Shown here: piece by piece, positions 46,842-56,114 of the stretch
How positions within the stretch are numbered: position 1 is the stretch's first letter
How the letters are laid out: every line of letters begins with the position of its first letter
NCBI RefSeq assembly: GCF_900637185.1
Contig: NZ_LR134352.1
Location: forward strand, 5,756,001 to 5,820,000
Reading direction: 5' to 3'
Origin: Nocardia asteroides
GTDB taxonomy: Bacteria > Actinomycetota > Actinomycetes > Mycobacteriales > Mycobacteriaceae
DNA length: 64,000 bases
The notes under the pieces: model-generated
What the model was told of the DNA's origin: nothing
The model's input: only the letters and a program-made list of their open reading frames with translations
Databases searched by the model: none
Translations under genes and position numbers: made by a program

Positions 46842-47132
46842 CGGTAACCAGTGTAGGCGGGTCGCCGGCGCCGGCGAGTCACCGAGTCCACCGACAGTGA
46901 CACCGGCCATACCCGCGGATGCCGATCGGCGCGACGCCTCAGCGGCGGAGCGAGCCACGGCGCAGCACCATCAACCCGAACGCACACGATGGTCGCTCCG
47001 CATTTCCCAGCCTCCTGCGATCGACACGATGTTGCTCTACTCTCGATGGGCGAGGCTCAATTCGACTCTGCCGCAGCGGGATTGAACCGGTCAGTCGGTT
47101 CTTTCGCGAGCGGTGAATCGGAAGGCAGGACC

Positions 47133-47591
47133 ATGACCATCCGAGTGGAAGACCCCGTGCACGGCGAGTCCGGCGCGGACCACGATGCGGTGTGGGCGCG
47201 ACTGACCGGACAACTGAAGTGGTACAGCGATAACGCCACGCGCGCGCAGAACCGGTACAAGCGGGTGAAGCTCGGACAGATCGTGGTCGGGGCGGCACTG
47301 CCGGTGGTGGCCGCGCTGTCGGCGCCGGCGGTGGTCACCGCGAGTATCGCCGCGGCGGTCGTCGCGGCCGAAGGCGCGCTGCAGCTGTATCAGTGGCAGT
47401 CGAACTGGATCCGCTACCGAGCTACCGCCGAGGCCCTCAAGCGCGAGAAATATCTCTTCCTCGCCAAGACCGGGCCGTATCGCGATACCGGGCGCCGCAG
47501 AGTGCTCGCCGACCGGACCGAAGCGATCCTCGCCGCGGAGAACGCCTCTTGGACAGCGGTGCACGAGGAGACGGACAAGCCGGCCCAGTGA
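47133..47591 (+). CDS. SLATT-domain membrane protein (DUF4231)
   Basis: A 152-residue SLATT protein. After about 25 polar residues, QLKWYSDNATRAQNRYKRVKLGQIVVGAALPVVAALSA leads into two membrane helices (about residues 48-68 and 70-88), followed by the conserved QLYQWQSNWIRYRATAEALKREKYLFLAKTGPY. This is the SLATT pattern, predicted by Burroughs and colleagues to form pores or act as effectors in nucleotide-signal-driven conflict systems. GGAAGG precedes the ATG. It converges with the LSDAT gene, the stops 4 bases apart. Confidence 0.85.
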   Translation: MTIRVEDPVHGESGADHDAVWARLTGQLKWYSDNATRAQNRYKRVKLGQIVVGAALPVVAALSAPAVVTASIAAAVVAAEGALQLYQWQSNWIRYRATAEALKREKYLFLAKTGPYRDTGRRRVLADRTEAILAAENASWTAVHEETDKPAQ

Positions 47592-47595
47592 CCGG

Positions 47596-48288
47596 TCAGC
47601 GCAGCAGCCGCTCCGCGATGGTGGCGGCGACGGCCGACGGGTCGTCCAGCGAAACGATCGTCGTGAGTGGCGAACTCGCGATCTCGATCGCTCGGGCGTC
47701 GACGGGTGTAGCGGAAGCGATGTCGTCGGCCGCACGGCCCGACCCGGCGAGCACCACTGTGGGGCGACCGGCGGCCAGCCCGTTCAGTACGTCGGCGTAG
47801 GCGATCGCGCCCCCGTTGACGAGCACGGTGACCGATCCCGCATCGCGTGCGATAGCGGTTGCGACAGCCGCCAGCCACGGCGACTCGTCACCCCAGGAAT
47901 CGCCGGGAACGAGGATCAGATCGGTGTGGCCGGGCTCGATTCGTGCCGAGTCCGCGCTCGGCGCGACGGCGTCCGGCAGGGCGACCGTGCCCACCGAGGC
48001 CACACCCACCAGCGGAAACGTGGCGGCGGCCAGGCGCCGGGCGTCACCGACCAGCCGCATCACGCCCGCGTCGGTGCCGCCGTCGACAACGACCGCGCCG
48101 ACCCGCTGCACCAGCGGAACCACATGCTCCATCAGCAGATGCATCAGCCGGCTGTCATGGTCTACGCGCAAACCCGCCGCGCCCCCGACGATCACGACAA
48201 CCGGGCGACCGACAGGTAGGCCCGCCGACCGCACGAGATCGTCGATGGCGTCGACGGCATCCAGCCGAACGATGCTCGGCAAGCTCAT
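47596..48288 (-). CDS. LSDAT/SLOG-family nucleotide-binding protein
   Basis: A 230-residue Rossmannoid protein of the SLOG superfamily, LSDAT branch (related to the N-terminal part of TRPM channels). VIVGGAAGL (about residues 33-41), VVVDGGTDAGVMRLVG (about 66-81), HTDLILVPGDSWGDESPWL (about 123-141), VTVLVNGGAIAY (about 155-166) and VVLAGSGRAADDIA (about 178-191) are all typical. Such proteins are proposed to bind or process a nucleotide-derived signal. The gene overlaps the upstream TPR-S gene by 4 bases (ATGA), so the two are translationally coupled. Confidence 0.85.
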   Translation of the reverse strand: MSLPSIVRLDAVDAIDDLVRSAGLPVGRPVVVIVGGAAGLRVDHDSRLMHLLMEHVVPLVQRVGAVVVDGGTDAGVMRLVGDARRLAAATFPLVGVASVGTVALPDAVAPSADSARIEPGHTDLILVPGDSWGDESPWLAAVATAIARDAGSVTVLVNGGAIAYADVLNGLAAGRPTVVLAGSGRAADDIASATPVDARAIEIASSPLTTIVSLDDPSAVAATIAERLLR

Positions 48289-49664
48289 CCCTCGTCCTCC
48301 GCCGGATTCGGCGACGGGGACAATCCGTCCAGCAACGCGTCCCAGCATTCGTCGTCCCCGGCGCAATAGGCGCGCAGCCGGGTGATGGTCGTGTGTGTCG
48401 TTTCCTTCTCCATCGTACTGGGCGAGGTACCCAGTGCCTTCTCCAGCCAATCCACGGCGTCGGAGAGCGCACCGGCGTAGATCGCCAGTTCGATCATGGT
48501 GGCGTAGTCCCAGTAGCCCGCTCCACCACGGAGGATGCGCGCCTTGGCCGCGAATTCGACGGCGGGCAGCAGTTCCCTGAGGCGAACGCCGTCGCGGTCG
48601 CTGATCCACAGCAGATGCACCGCGTTCACGCCGGGATACGGGTCGAAATCCAGTTCGAAACCAGCGACATAGGTGTCGATCGCCAGGCGCAGGTACGCAC
48701 GGGCCTGCGGGGTGCCGAGGGCGGCAGCCCAGCGGTCCTTGTAGACGCGGCCCAGAATGCCCAGGGTCTCACTGCTGTTGCCGTATTCGGCACCGAGCGC
48801 CCGCAATTCGGTCTCGGCGTGCACGCTGCCGGGCTGCAGCCGATTTCGGGCGATGGCACGCTGTTCGCGCACGGTCGCGCTGCGGGCGAGGTGGGCGGGC
48901 AGGTCGTCGACGAGATCGATCATCTCCTGCCACCTGCGGAAGTCACGGTAGGCGAGCAGGAGATCGATCAGCACCCCGTCGTCGTACGCGCCGAGGTCGG
49001 CCATCGCGGTGCGCACACGCTGCACCTGCGCGATCCCCCGCCGGATCGCCTGCTCGTCCCCCGGCCGGGCAATCTCGCGGGCTTCGTCGAGTTGTCTGCG
49101 CACCGCCTCCGAGACCCTGACGCGATCCTGGAAGGCACGCAGGTCGCCCGGGTCCACCTTCGGTGAACCGAGTCCGGTGAAATGCTCGAACAACGGGCTG
49201 TCGGGTTGCTGCCGCGCCTTGGCGATCCGGAGCCGTCCGGTCAGCCCGCCGCGATCGGCGACCGGCCTGTCCGGGCGGCCCGCATCGTCCAGCCCGTACC
49301 GCAGCACCCGGTCGGGCGCGAGGTCGAACGGCAGCCTGAATCCCTTGGCCGAGATCAAGACCGTGCTCCACGGGCGTACCGCGTGCCGGATGCCGAGCTC
49401 GTAGTAGACATTGGCATTGGCCTGGGTGAGATCGGCGACGGCATAGTCACAGACCATCAGCCGCTCGAACATCGCGGTGTGGATGAAGCCGCCCAGCTGT
49501 TCTTCATCGGCCCGCAGGCACGCCATTCCGGCCGCCTCGACCGCCGGTTTCACCAGCTGCTCGTAGACATCGTCGAACTCTACCGTGGAGTTGAGGTCGC
49601 CTTTGGTGCCGAACGGCATCAGCACGAAGCACAGCGGCTTCGCCGAGAGGAAGTCGTCGTTCAT
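48285..49664 (-). CDS. deoxyribosyltransferase-like (TIR-like) domain plus TPR-S (MAP3K TRAFs-binding-like) protein
   Basis: A 459-residue two-part protein. The first 140 residues resemble a nucleoside 2-deoxyribosyltransferase/TIR-like fold: CFVLMPFGTKG, DDVYEQLVKPAVEAAGM, and DLTQANANVYYELGIRHA (about residues 78-95) with the Glu that is catalytic in related enzymes. The remainder (about 190-459) is helical and matches the TPR-S domain (DUF4071, the MAP3K TRAFs-binding region). In eukaryotic ASK kinases TPR-S acts in stress signalling. In bacteria the combination with SLATT and LSDAT is predicted to be a conflict system. First gene of the operon with LSDAT. Confidence 0.8.
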   Translation of the reverse strand: MNDDFLSAKPLCFVLMPFGTKGDLNSTVEFDDVYEQLVKPAVEAAGMACLRADEEQLGGFIHTAMFERLMVCDYAVADLTQANANVYYELGIRHAVRPWSTVLISAKGFRLPFDLAPDRVLRYGLDDAGRPDRPVADRGGLTGRLRIAKARQQPDSPLFEHFTGLGSPKVDPGDLRAFQDRVRVSEAVRRQLDEAREIARPGDEQAIRRGIAQVQRVRTAMADLGAYDDGVLIDLLLAYRDFRRWQEMIDLVDDLPAHLARSATVREQRAIARNRLQPGSVHAETELRALGAEYGNSSETLGILGRVYKDRWAAALGTPQARAYLRLAIDTYVAGFELDFDPYPGVNAVHLLWISDRDGVRLRELLPAVEFAAKARILRGGAGYWDYATMIELAIYAGALSDAVDWLEKALGTSPSTMEKETTHTTITRLRAYCAGDDECWDALLDGLSPSPNPAEDEG

Positions 49665-49747
49665 TGCCCGCCGCTCGATCGACTTGTGAGGCTTGGGATT
49701 TCACCAGTCTATCGACGGCGGGCGGAGCCCACCGGCGATCGGCGGTC

Positions 49748-51112
49748 TCAGTAGGCGTGCTCGGCGGTGGTGATGCGGCCGGACTCGATGGCGGACAGGA
49801 GGGAGAGGCGGTCGGCGTGGGTCTGGTCGCCGTAGGCCAGGCCGAATTCGCCCATGGCGCGGTCGAAGACGTCGGACTTGCCGAGGTAGGCGGCGATGGC
49901 GACGCGGTCACCGGACCGGGCGTGGGCCCTGGCCAGGACCGAGCCGCACAGCTCGGCGTATCTGGCCAGTTCGCGGTGGCTCATGGTGCCGACCTCGGCC
50001 GAGCCCTTCATGTCGCGCAACTGGCGCATGTAGAAGTAACGGCCCGCCGGACCCGTCGCCCAGGCCAGGAAGACGTCGCTGGCCGACTGCATCAGGCGCT
50101 GGCCGACCACCACGCGGTGGCCCTGATGGTGGTACTTGCTCGGCTTCAGATGCGGGGCGAGCACCGAGGTCTCGGCCTCCTTCATCTGCAGGAACAGCGG
50201 GCTGCCCGTTTCCTTGTCCATCAGCAGTGCGATGAAACAGCGGGTGCCGACACTGCCGACGCCGACCACCTTCACCGCCTGATCCACCGGGCGGTAGCGG
50301 TCGAGCAGGACCCGGCGCTCGTCGGGGAGGCTGCGGCGGAAGTCGGCGAAGACCTCCTTGATGATCTTGCCGTCGGCCAGCTCGATCGGCACCAGCAGCG
50401 GCGGCTGGCTCTTGATCCGCGGGATGCCGTTGGCGTCGGGCTCGGTGAGCTTGTTCAGCGCCTGCAGGCTGGTCTTGCTGCGGGCCGAGCTGACGGTCTT
50501 GTCGAACCGCTTGCGGGTTTTGGGCCGTTCGATCAGCGCCGCGACCGTGTCGGCGTCGACCGCCTCGTACCAGACCGTCATGCTGTCGGCCTCGGCGAGC
50601 ATGTGCATCGTCTCGCGGTAGCCGCGGGCGGCGGCCACGGCCGCGGTGCCGGCGCGTTCGTCGTCGCAGCCGTTGTCGCGGGCGGACACGGCGACGCTGG
50701 CGGCCAGGCGTTTGACGTCCCATTCGAACGGTCCGGGCAGGGTCTCGTCGAAGTCGTTGACGTCGAAGACGAGATTGCGTTCCGGGGACGCGTAGAGACC
50801 GAAGTTCGACAGGTGGGCGTCACCGCACAGCTGCACGGTGAGGCCGGTGTTCTCGCTCTGCGCCAGGTCGGCGGCCATGATCGCGGGCGCGCCACGCAGG
50901 AAGGTGAACGGCGACAGGCTCATCCGGGCGTACCGGATCGGCACCAGCTCGGGCACCCTGGTCTCGGCCTGACGCTCCAGGATCGCGACCGGGTCCTCCC
51001 GGTCCGGCCCGGCACCCCACTCCCCCAGCTGGGAGCGCGAGATCCGCTTGCGCGCCGCCTTCCCCTGCTCGACCGCCTCGCCCGCGAAGTCGTCCACCGT
51101 CTTGTTCGTCAT
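49748..51112 (-). CDS. DUF2252 family protein
   Basis: A 454-residue DUF2252 protein, a family related to protein-kinase-like folds. LCGDAHLSNFGLYASPERNLVFDVNDFDETLPGPFEWDVKRLAAS (about residues 95-139) has the D-x-H-x-x-N-F and D-x-N-D-F-D-E catalytic-loop-like residues of the phosphotransferase fold; KVVGVGSVGTRCF (about 280-292) and AWATGPAGRYFYMRQLRDMKG follow. No substrate is known. It lies between the SLATT/LSDAT/TPR-S set and the ilvC gene, with a hairpin separating it from ilvC. Confidence 0.9.
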   Translation of the reverse strand: MTNKTVDDFAGEAVEQGKAARKRISRSQLGEWGAGPDREDPVAILERQAETRVPELVPIRYARMSLSPFTFLRGAPAIMAADLAQSENTGLTVQLCGDAHLSNFGLYASPERNLVFDVNDFDETLPGPFEWDVKRLAASVAVSARDNGCDDERAGTAAVAAARGYRETMHMLAEADSMTVWYEAVDADTVAALIERPKTRKRFDKTVSSARSKTSLQALNKLTEPDANGIPRIKSQPPLLVPIELADGKIIKEVFADFRRSLPDERRVLLDRYRPVDQAVKVVGVGSVGTRCFIALLMDKETGSPLFLQMKEAETSVLAPHLKPSKYHHQGHRVVVGQRLMQSASDVFLAWATGPAGRYFYMRQLRDMKGSAEVGTMSHRELARYAELCGSVLARAHARSGDRVAIAAYLGKSDVFDRAMGEFGLAYGDQTHADRLSLLSAIESGRITTAEHAY

Positions 51113-51193
51113 CGAGCAATTTTGTCGCTAACGCCGGTCGGCAGCAAGGATCCGCGCCGGACCGTGACCCAGCTGCGGCCGGGCAAACAACGG

Positions 51194-51232
51194 CCGAAGG
51201 GCCCGCTCGCGCGTGGCGAACGGGCCCTTCGG
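51194..51232. terminator. hairpin between DUF2252 and ilvC
   Basis: CCGAAGGGCCCG with its complement, 15-base loop, 15 bases downstream of the ilvC stop and upstream of the DUF2252 start. It resembles the hairpins near leuB (GAAGG-CCCGC core). It probably ends the ilvBNC transcript. Confidence 0.8.
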
Positions 51233-51246
51233 GAAACAGCGAGAAC

Positions 51247-52299
<1,053 letters not shown>

Positions 52300-52803
52300 T
52301 TAGCGGGTGGCCGTGATCGACTTCGGACCGCGTCCCACTGCGACCACGCCCGACTGCACGATCTCGCGGATGCCGTAGGGCTCGACCATGCGCAGCAGGG
52401 CATCCAGCTTGGACCGGGTGCCGGTGGCCTCGATGGTCAGCGCGTCGGGCGAGACGTCGATCACCTTGGCGCGGAACAACTGCACGGCCTCGATCACCTG
52501 GGTGCGCACCGAGGCGTCGGCCCGCACCTTCACCAGGATCAGTTCGCGGGCCACCGAGGCGTCGGCGTCCTGCTCCACGATCTTGATGACGTTGATCAGC
52601 TTGTTGAGCTGCTTGGTGACCTGCTCGAGCGGCAGATCGTCGACGGTCACGACGATGGTCATGCGCGAGATCTCGGGGATCTCGGTGCCGCCGACGGCCA
52701 GCGACTCGATATTGAAGCCACGGCGCGAGAACAGGCTCGCGACCCGCGCCAGCACGCCCGGCTTGTCCTCGACGAGAACGCTCAGGGTGTGGGTGGTGCT
52801 CAT
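52300..52803 (-). CDS. ilvN: acetolactate synthase small subunit
   Basis: A 167-residue regulatory subunit with an N-terminal ACT domain: [34 protein letters not shown] (about residues 5-38). It binds valine for feedback inhibition of IlvB. A second ACT-like part follows (about 80-160, ending [11 protein letters not shown]). The start overlaps the ilvB stop by 4 bases (ATGA), so synthesis of the two subunits is coupled. Confidence 0.97.
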   Translation of the reverse strand: MSTTHTLSVLVEDKPGVLARVASLFSRRGFNIESLAVGGTEIPEISRMTIVVTVDDLPLEQVTKQLNKLINVIKIVEQDADASVARELILVKVRADASVRTQVIEAVQLFRAKVIDVSPDALTIEATGTRSKLDALLRMVEPYGIREIVQSGVVAVGRGPKSITATR

Positions 52804-54737
52804 TCCTCGGAACCCTTCTCGAAGGCCGCCTGCTCGCGCTCCATCGCCTCGTGGATGACGGCGGGCTCGGAGACCTGCTCGTCCTCGTCGAAGAGCGGGC
52901 GGATGCCGCGGGCGAACATGATCTCGTCGTTGCTGGTGCCTGCGGCGACCATCGGCCACACCTGGGCGTCCTTGCCGACGATGAAGTCGATCACCACGGG
53001 ACGGTCGTTGATCGCCTGGGCCTGCCGGATGGCGGCCTCGACGTCCTCTTCCTTCTCCACGCGGATGCCGACGCAGCCCAGCGCCTCGGCCAGCTTGACG
53101 AAGTCCGGGATGCGCAGGGTGTGCGTGCCCAGATCGGTGTTGGAGTAGCGCTGTTCGTAGAACAGGGTCTGCCACTGGCGGACCATGCCCAGGTTGCCGT
53201 TGTTGATCAGCGCGACCTTGATCGGCACGCCCTCCACGGCACAGGTGGCCAGCTCCTGGTTGGTCATCTGGAAGCAGCCGTCACCGTCGACCGCCCAGAC
53301 CTCCTTCTCCGGGGTGCCCATCTTGGCGCCCATGGCCGCGGGGACCGCGTAGCCCATGGTGCCGAGGCCACCGGAGTTCAGCCAGGTGCGCGGGTTCTCG
53401 TACTTGATGAACTGCGCGGCCCACATCTGGTGCTGGCCGACGCCGGCGCAATACACCGCGTCGGGTCCGGCCAGGCGGCCCAGCGTCTCGATGACGAACT
53501 CCGGCGAGAGCGAACCGTCGCTGGGGGTCTTCCAGCCCAGCGGGTAGCTGTCGCGGATCTGGCTCAGGTAGGCCCACCACTCGGTGAGGTTCAGCAGCGG
53601 GGCGGCGCCGGACTGCGGATCGGCCTTGAGGGTCTCGATCAGCTCGACGATCACCTCGCGCGCGTCGCCCACGATCGGGACGTCGGCGTGGCGGTTCTTG
53701 CCGATCTCGGCCGGGTCGATGTCGGCGTGGATGACCTTGGCGTCAGGCGCGAAGGAGTCCAGCTGACCGGTGACGCGGTCGTCGAAACGGGCGCCGAGGG
53801 TGATCAGCAGGTCCGAGCGCTGCAGCGCGGCCACGGCGCCGACGGTGCCGTGCATGCCGGGCATGCCCATGTTCAGGGTGTGGCTGTCGGGGAACGCGCC
53901 GCGCGCCATCAGGGTGGTGACCACCGGGATGCCGGTCAGCTCGGCCAGCTCCAGCAGCTCGGCCGAGGCGTCGGACTTGATGACACCACCACCGACGTAG
54001 AGCACCGGCGACTTGGACTCCAGGATCATCCTGGCGGCCTCGCGCACCTGCTTGCCGTGCGGCTTGGTGACCGGACGGTAGCCGGGCAGCCGCATCTCCG
54101 GCGGCCACGAGAACGTGGTCTGAGCCTGCAGGGCGTCCTTGGTGATGTCGACCAGGACGGCGCCCGGACGGCCCGACGCGGCGAGGTAGAACGCCTCGGC
54201 CAGGATGCGCGGGATGTCGATCGGGTCCTTGACCAGGAAGTTGTGCTTGGTGATCGGCATGGTGATGCCGGAGATGTCGGCTTCCTGGAACGCGTCGGTG
54301 CCGACCAGGCTCGACGGCACCTGACCGGTGATCGCCACGATCGGGACCGAGTCCATCTGGGCGTCCGCCAGCGGGGTCACCAGATTGGTGGCGCCGGGGC
54401 CGGATGTGGCCATACACACACCGACCTTGCCCGAGGACTGCGCGTAACCGGTCGCCGCGTGACCGGCGCCCTGCTCGTGGCGCACCAGGACGTGGCGGAC
54501 CTTGGTGGAGTCGAACAGCGGGTCGTAGACAGGAAGGACCGCGCCGCCGGGAATGCCGAATACGGTGTCGACGTCGAGCTCTTCGAGGGACCGGACCACC
54601 GACTGGGCGCCGGTGACGCGCTCGGGCGCGACCTGGCGGCGGGTGGGGTTGGTCGCCGGGCTACCAGCGGCAGGCTGGTTCGCCGAAGGCGCTGACCTGC
54701 GGGCCGATGGCCCGGGTCGTGCGGTTGGTGCACTCAC
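52800..54737 (-). CDS. ilvB: acetolactate synthase large subunit
   Basis: A 645-residue thiamine-pyrophosphate enzyme making acetolactate or acetohydroxybutyrate from pyruvate. The TPP-activating Glu is in [15 protein letters not shown] (about residues 84-98); [15 protein letters not shown] precedes it; the diphosphate-binding motif is [17 protein letters not shown] ending [14 protein letters not shown] (about 480-515). About 40 low-complexity residues before the core are typical of actinobacterial IlvB. Start is GTG, with AAGGAA upstream. Upstream lie a leader peptide and a terminator, so expression is probably attenuated. First gene of ilvBNC. Confidence 0.97.
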   Translation of the reverse strand: MSAPTARPGPSARRSAPSANQPAAGSPATNPTRRQVAPERVTGAQSVVRSLEELDVDTVFGIPGGAVLPVYDPLFDSTKVRHVLVRHEQGAGHAATGYAQSSGKVGVCMATSGPGATNLVTPLADAQMDSVPIVAITGQVPSSLVGTDAFQEADISGITMPITKHNFLVKDPIDIPRILAEAFYLAASGRPGAVLVDITKDALQAQTTFSWPPEMRLPGYRPVTKPHGKQVREAARMILESKSPVLYVGGGVIKSDASAELLELAELTGIPVVTTLMARGAFPDSHTLNMGMPGMHGTVGAVAALQRSDLLITLGARFDDRVTGQLDSFAPDAKVIHADIDPAEIGKNRHADVPIVGDAREVIVELIETLKADPQSGAAPLLNLTEWWAYLSQIRDSYPLGWKTPSDGSLSPEFVIETLGRLAGPDAVYCAGVGQHQMWAAQFIKYENPRTWLNSGGLGTMGYAVPAAMGAKMGTPEKEVWAVDGDGCFQMTNQELATCAVEGVPIKVALINNGNLGMVRQWQTLFYEQRYSNTDLGTHTLRIPDFVKLAEALGCVGIRVEKEEDVEAAIRQAQAINDRPVVIDFIVGKDAQVWPMVAAGTSNDEIMFARGIRPLFDEDEQVSEPAVIHEAMEREQAAFEKGSEE

Positions 54738-54838
54738 CGTCTACGTTCCTTACTTTGTCGTTCTGACCCCGGACAACACAGTTGTGCCTGACACGCGGTG
54801 TCTTACGACCCGTCGCGCATCGGGTAATGCCCGAACAC

Positions 54839-54874
54839 AAAAAAGCCCCCGACCAGCGCATGGCTGTTCGAGGG
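54839..54874 (-). terminator. attenuator terminator in ilvB leader
   Basis: On the - strand the RNA reads CCCUCGA..CAGC, loop, GCUG..UCGGGGG, then GC and six U: a classic intrinsic terminator placed 101 bases before the ilvB GTG and 47 after the leader-peptide stop. One G-U pair is in the stem. Confidence 0.85.
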
Positions 54875-54921
54875 TGGCGCGTCGCAACGCGAGCTGACGT
54901 ATTCGACTCAGGCAGTCAGGC

Positions 54922-54969
54922 TCAACGCTGGACGCGCCGGCCGAGTACGAGCAACTCGTTTCGATTCAC
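54922..54969 (-). CDS. ilvB leader peptide, 15 residues
   Basis: A short frame starting at GTG 54969: MNRNELLVLGRRVQR. It carries three Leu codons and one Val codon in a row (TTG CTC GTA CTC) plus a later Val codon, the signals a ribosome would sense when branched-chain amino acids are scarce. An alternative GTG two codons earlier is in frame. The start falls at the predicted transcription start, so the mRNA may be leaderless; no ribosome site is visible. It is followed by the attenuator. Confidence 0.78.
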   Translation of the reverse strand: MNRNELLVLGRRVQR

Positions 54970-55006
54970 GTGCACGACGTTAAGCGCGCGTGGACCGAAG
55001 AGTCAA
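54969..55006 (-). promoter_or_regulatory. ilvB promoter
   Basis: On the - strand TTGACT (55001-55006) and TAACGT (54977-54982) are separated by 18 bases, a good sigma-70 type promoter. Transcription would start about 7 bases after the -10 box, at or next to the leader-peptide GTG. Confidence 0.7.
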
Positions 55007-55023
55007 ACAGACTACTCTCGGCG

Positions 55024-55038
55024 TCCCATTATGTGGGA
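55024..55038. promoter_or_regulatory. palindromic operator upstream of ilvB promoter
   Basis: TCCCA-TTATG-TGGGA, same 5-5-5 layout as the two TCTCA-N5-TGAGA sites near leuC and the MFS gene; read on the - strand (TCCCACATAATGGGA) it differs from the MFS site at 3 of 15 positions. Arms extend to CGTCCCA/TGGGACG. It is centred about 62 bases before the ilvB start point. Confidence 0.65.
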
Positions 55039-55085
55039 CGTGAGTGGTTGCGTGGGTCCGTGTACCAGGATGCGAGGATAGGAGG

Positions 55086-55817
55086 GTGTCATCACCGCAT
55101 CAGTCCGTGCCACCGGCTAAATCGTCCCACACCGCCGACGAGGGAACCGATACGGGTCGCTCCTCGCGACCCGGCGGTCTGCGCTCGGCGAGCCCGGGCA
55201 GGCTCGCGGCCATCGCCGCGGTGGTGCTCGCGTACCTGATCTTCGTCGTCGTCGGCACGGTGCAGGACTGGTCGCTGGGCCTGCGGATCGGGCTGATCGT
55301 GCCCACCGCGGTCGTCGTCTGGCTGCTGGTGCCGCGCAAGGCGAGCACCCCGACCCCGGGCGTGCATGTGATCGGCGTGCCGCGGCTGGCCTACATCGGC
55401 GTGCTGGTCCTGGCGTTCTGCGTGTTCTTCCCGTTCGTCGGGTGGCCCGCGGGACTGTGGTGGCTGCTGCTGCTCCCGCTCGTGGCGATCTGGTGGGTCG
55501 TGCGGACGCACACCACGATCTCCGACGCGGGACTGGACCTGAGCACGATGGTCGGCAAGAAGCACCTCGACTGGGCACAGGTCAAGGGCATCAGCATCCC
55601 CAAGCGCGGCGCCGTGAAGGCGCGGCTGGCCGACGACTCCGAGGTACGGCTGCCCGCGGTGGGTTACGACCGGCTGCGTGAGCTGATCGACGCCTCCGGC
55701 GGCCGCCTGCCCGACGTGTTCGCCGCCGCCGAGCAGGCGGAGGCCGAACGCGTCGCCGCCGAGCGGGCGGCCGAGGCGGAGAAGGCGAAGGCCGAGGAGC
55801 CCGACGCCGACGAGTGA
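55086..55817 (+). CDS. PH-domain membrane protein, CFP-6-like
   Basis: A 243-residue protein with two pairs of hydrophobic helices (about residues 36-52, 58-78, 98-118 and 122-138) and a bacterial PH-type domain behind them: TTISDAGLDLSTMVGKKHLDWAQVKGISIPKRGAVKARLADDSEVRLPAVGYDRLRELID (about 148-207). The C-terminus is an Ala/Glu-rich, probably coiled-coil tail. Its place next to ilvB matches M. tuberculosis Rv3004 (CFP-6). Its role is unknown. I chose GTG at 55086 with GAGGA upstream; other starts are possible. It diverges from ilvB. Confidence 0.8.
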   Translation: MSSPHQSVPPAKSSHTADEGTDTGRSSRPGGLRSASPGRLAAIAAVVLAYLIFVVVGTVQDWSLGLRIGLIVPTAVVVWLLVPRKASTPTPGVHVIGVPRLAYIGVLVLAFCVFFPFVGWPAGLWWLLLLPLVAIWWVVRTHTTISDAGLDLSTMVGKKHLDWAQVKGISIPKRGAVKARLADDSEVRLPAVGYDRLRELIDASGGRLPDVFAAAEQAEAERVAAERAAEAEKAKAEEPDADE

Positions 55818-56114
55818 GTTCGCTCGGTCACTGTGGGAATCGGCACGGTGCGGCGCGCGGTTGCACCGGTAAGCTGACGGCACCGGGCACCCCGCGCCGA
55901 CGGCACCACCGCGGCGACATCCTCCGGAGCGACACTCCCGCCTCGAGCCCCGGTTCCGGCACTCCCTTGCACGCACCACCGGCGCGACGCGACCACCGCG
56001 CGCCGGAGTAACGTGCAGGCTTGCCGGACGCACCGCGCACTCGCCTTGTGCGGCGCAGGTCAGCCCCCTGCGCGCACGCTTGGACGCACCCAGCGACACT
56101 ACGAGGACTCCCCC

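Noticed and set aside
47133..49664. Reading the SLATT/LSDAT/TPR-S set as CBASS
   Set aside because: No CD-NTase gene is near and no Cap2/Cap3-like protein was seen.
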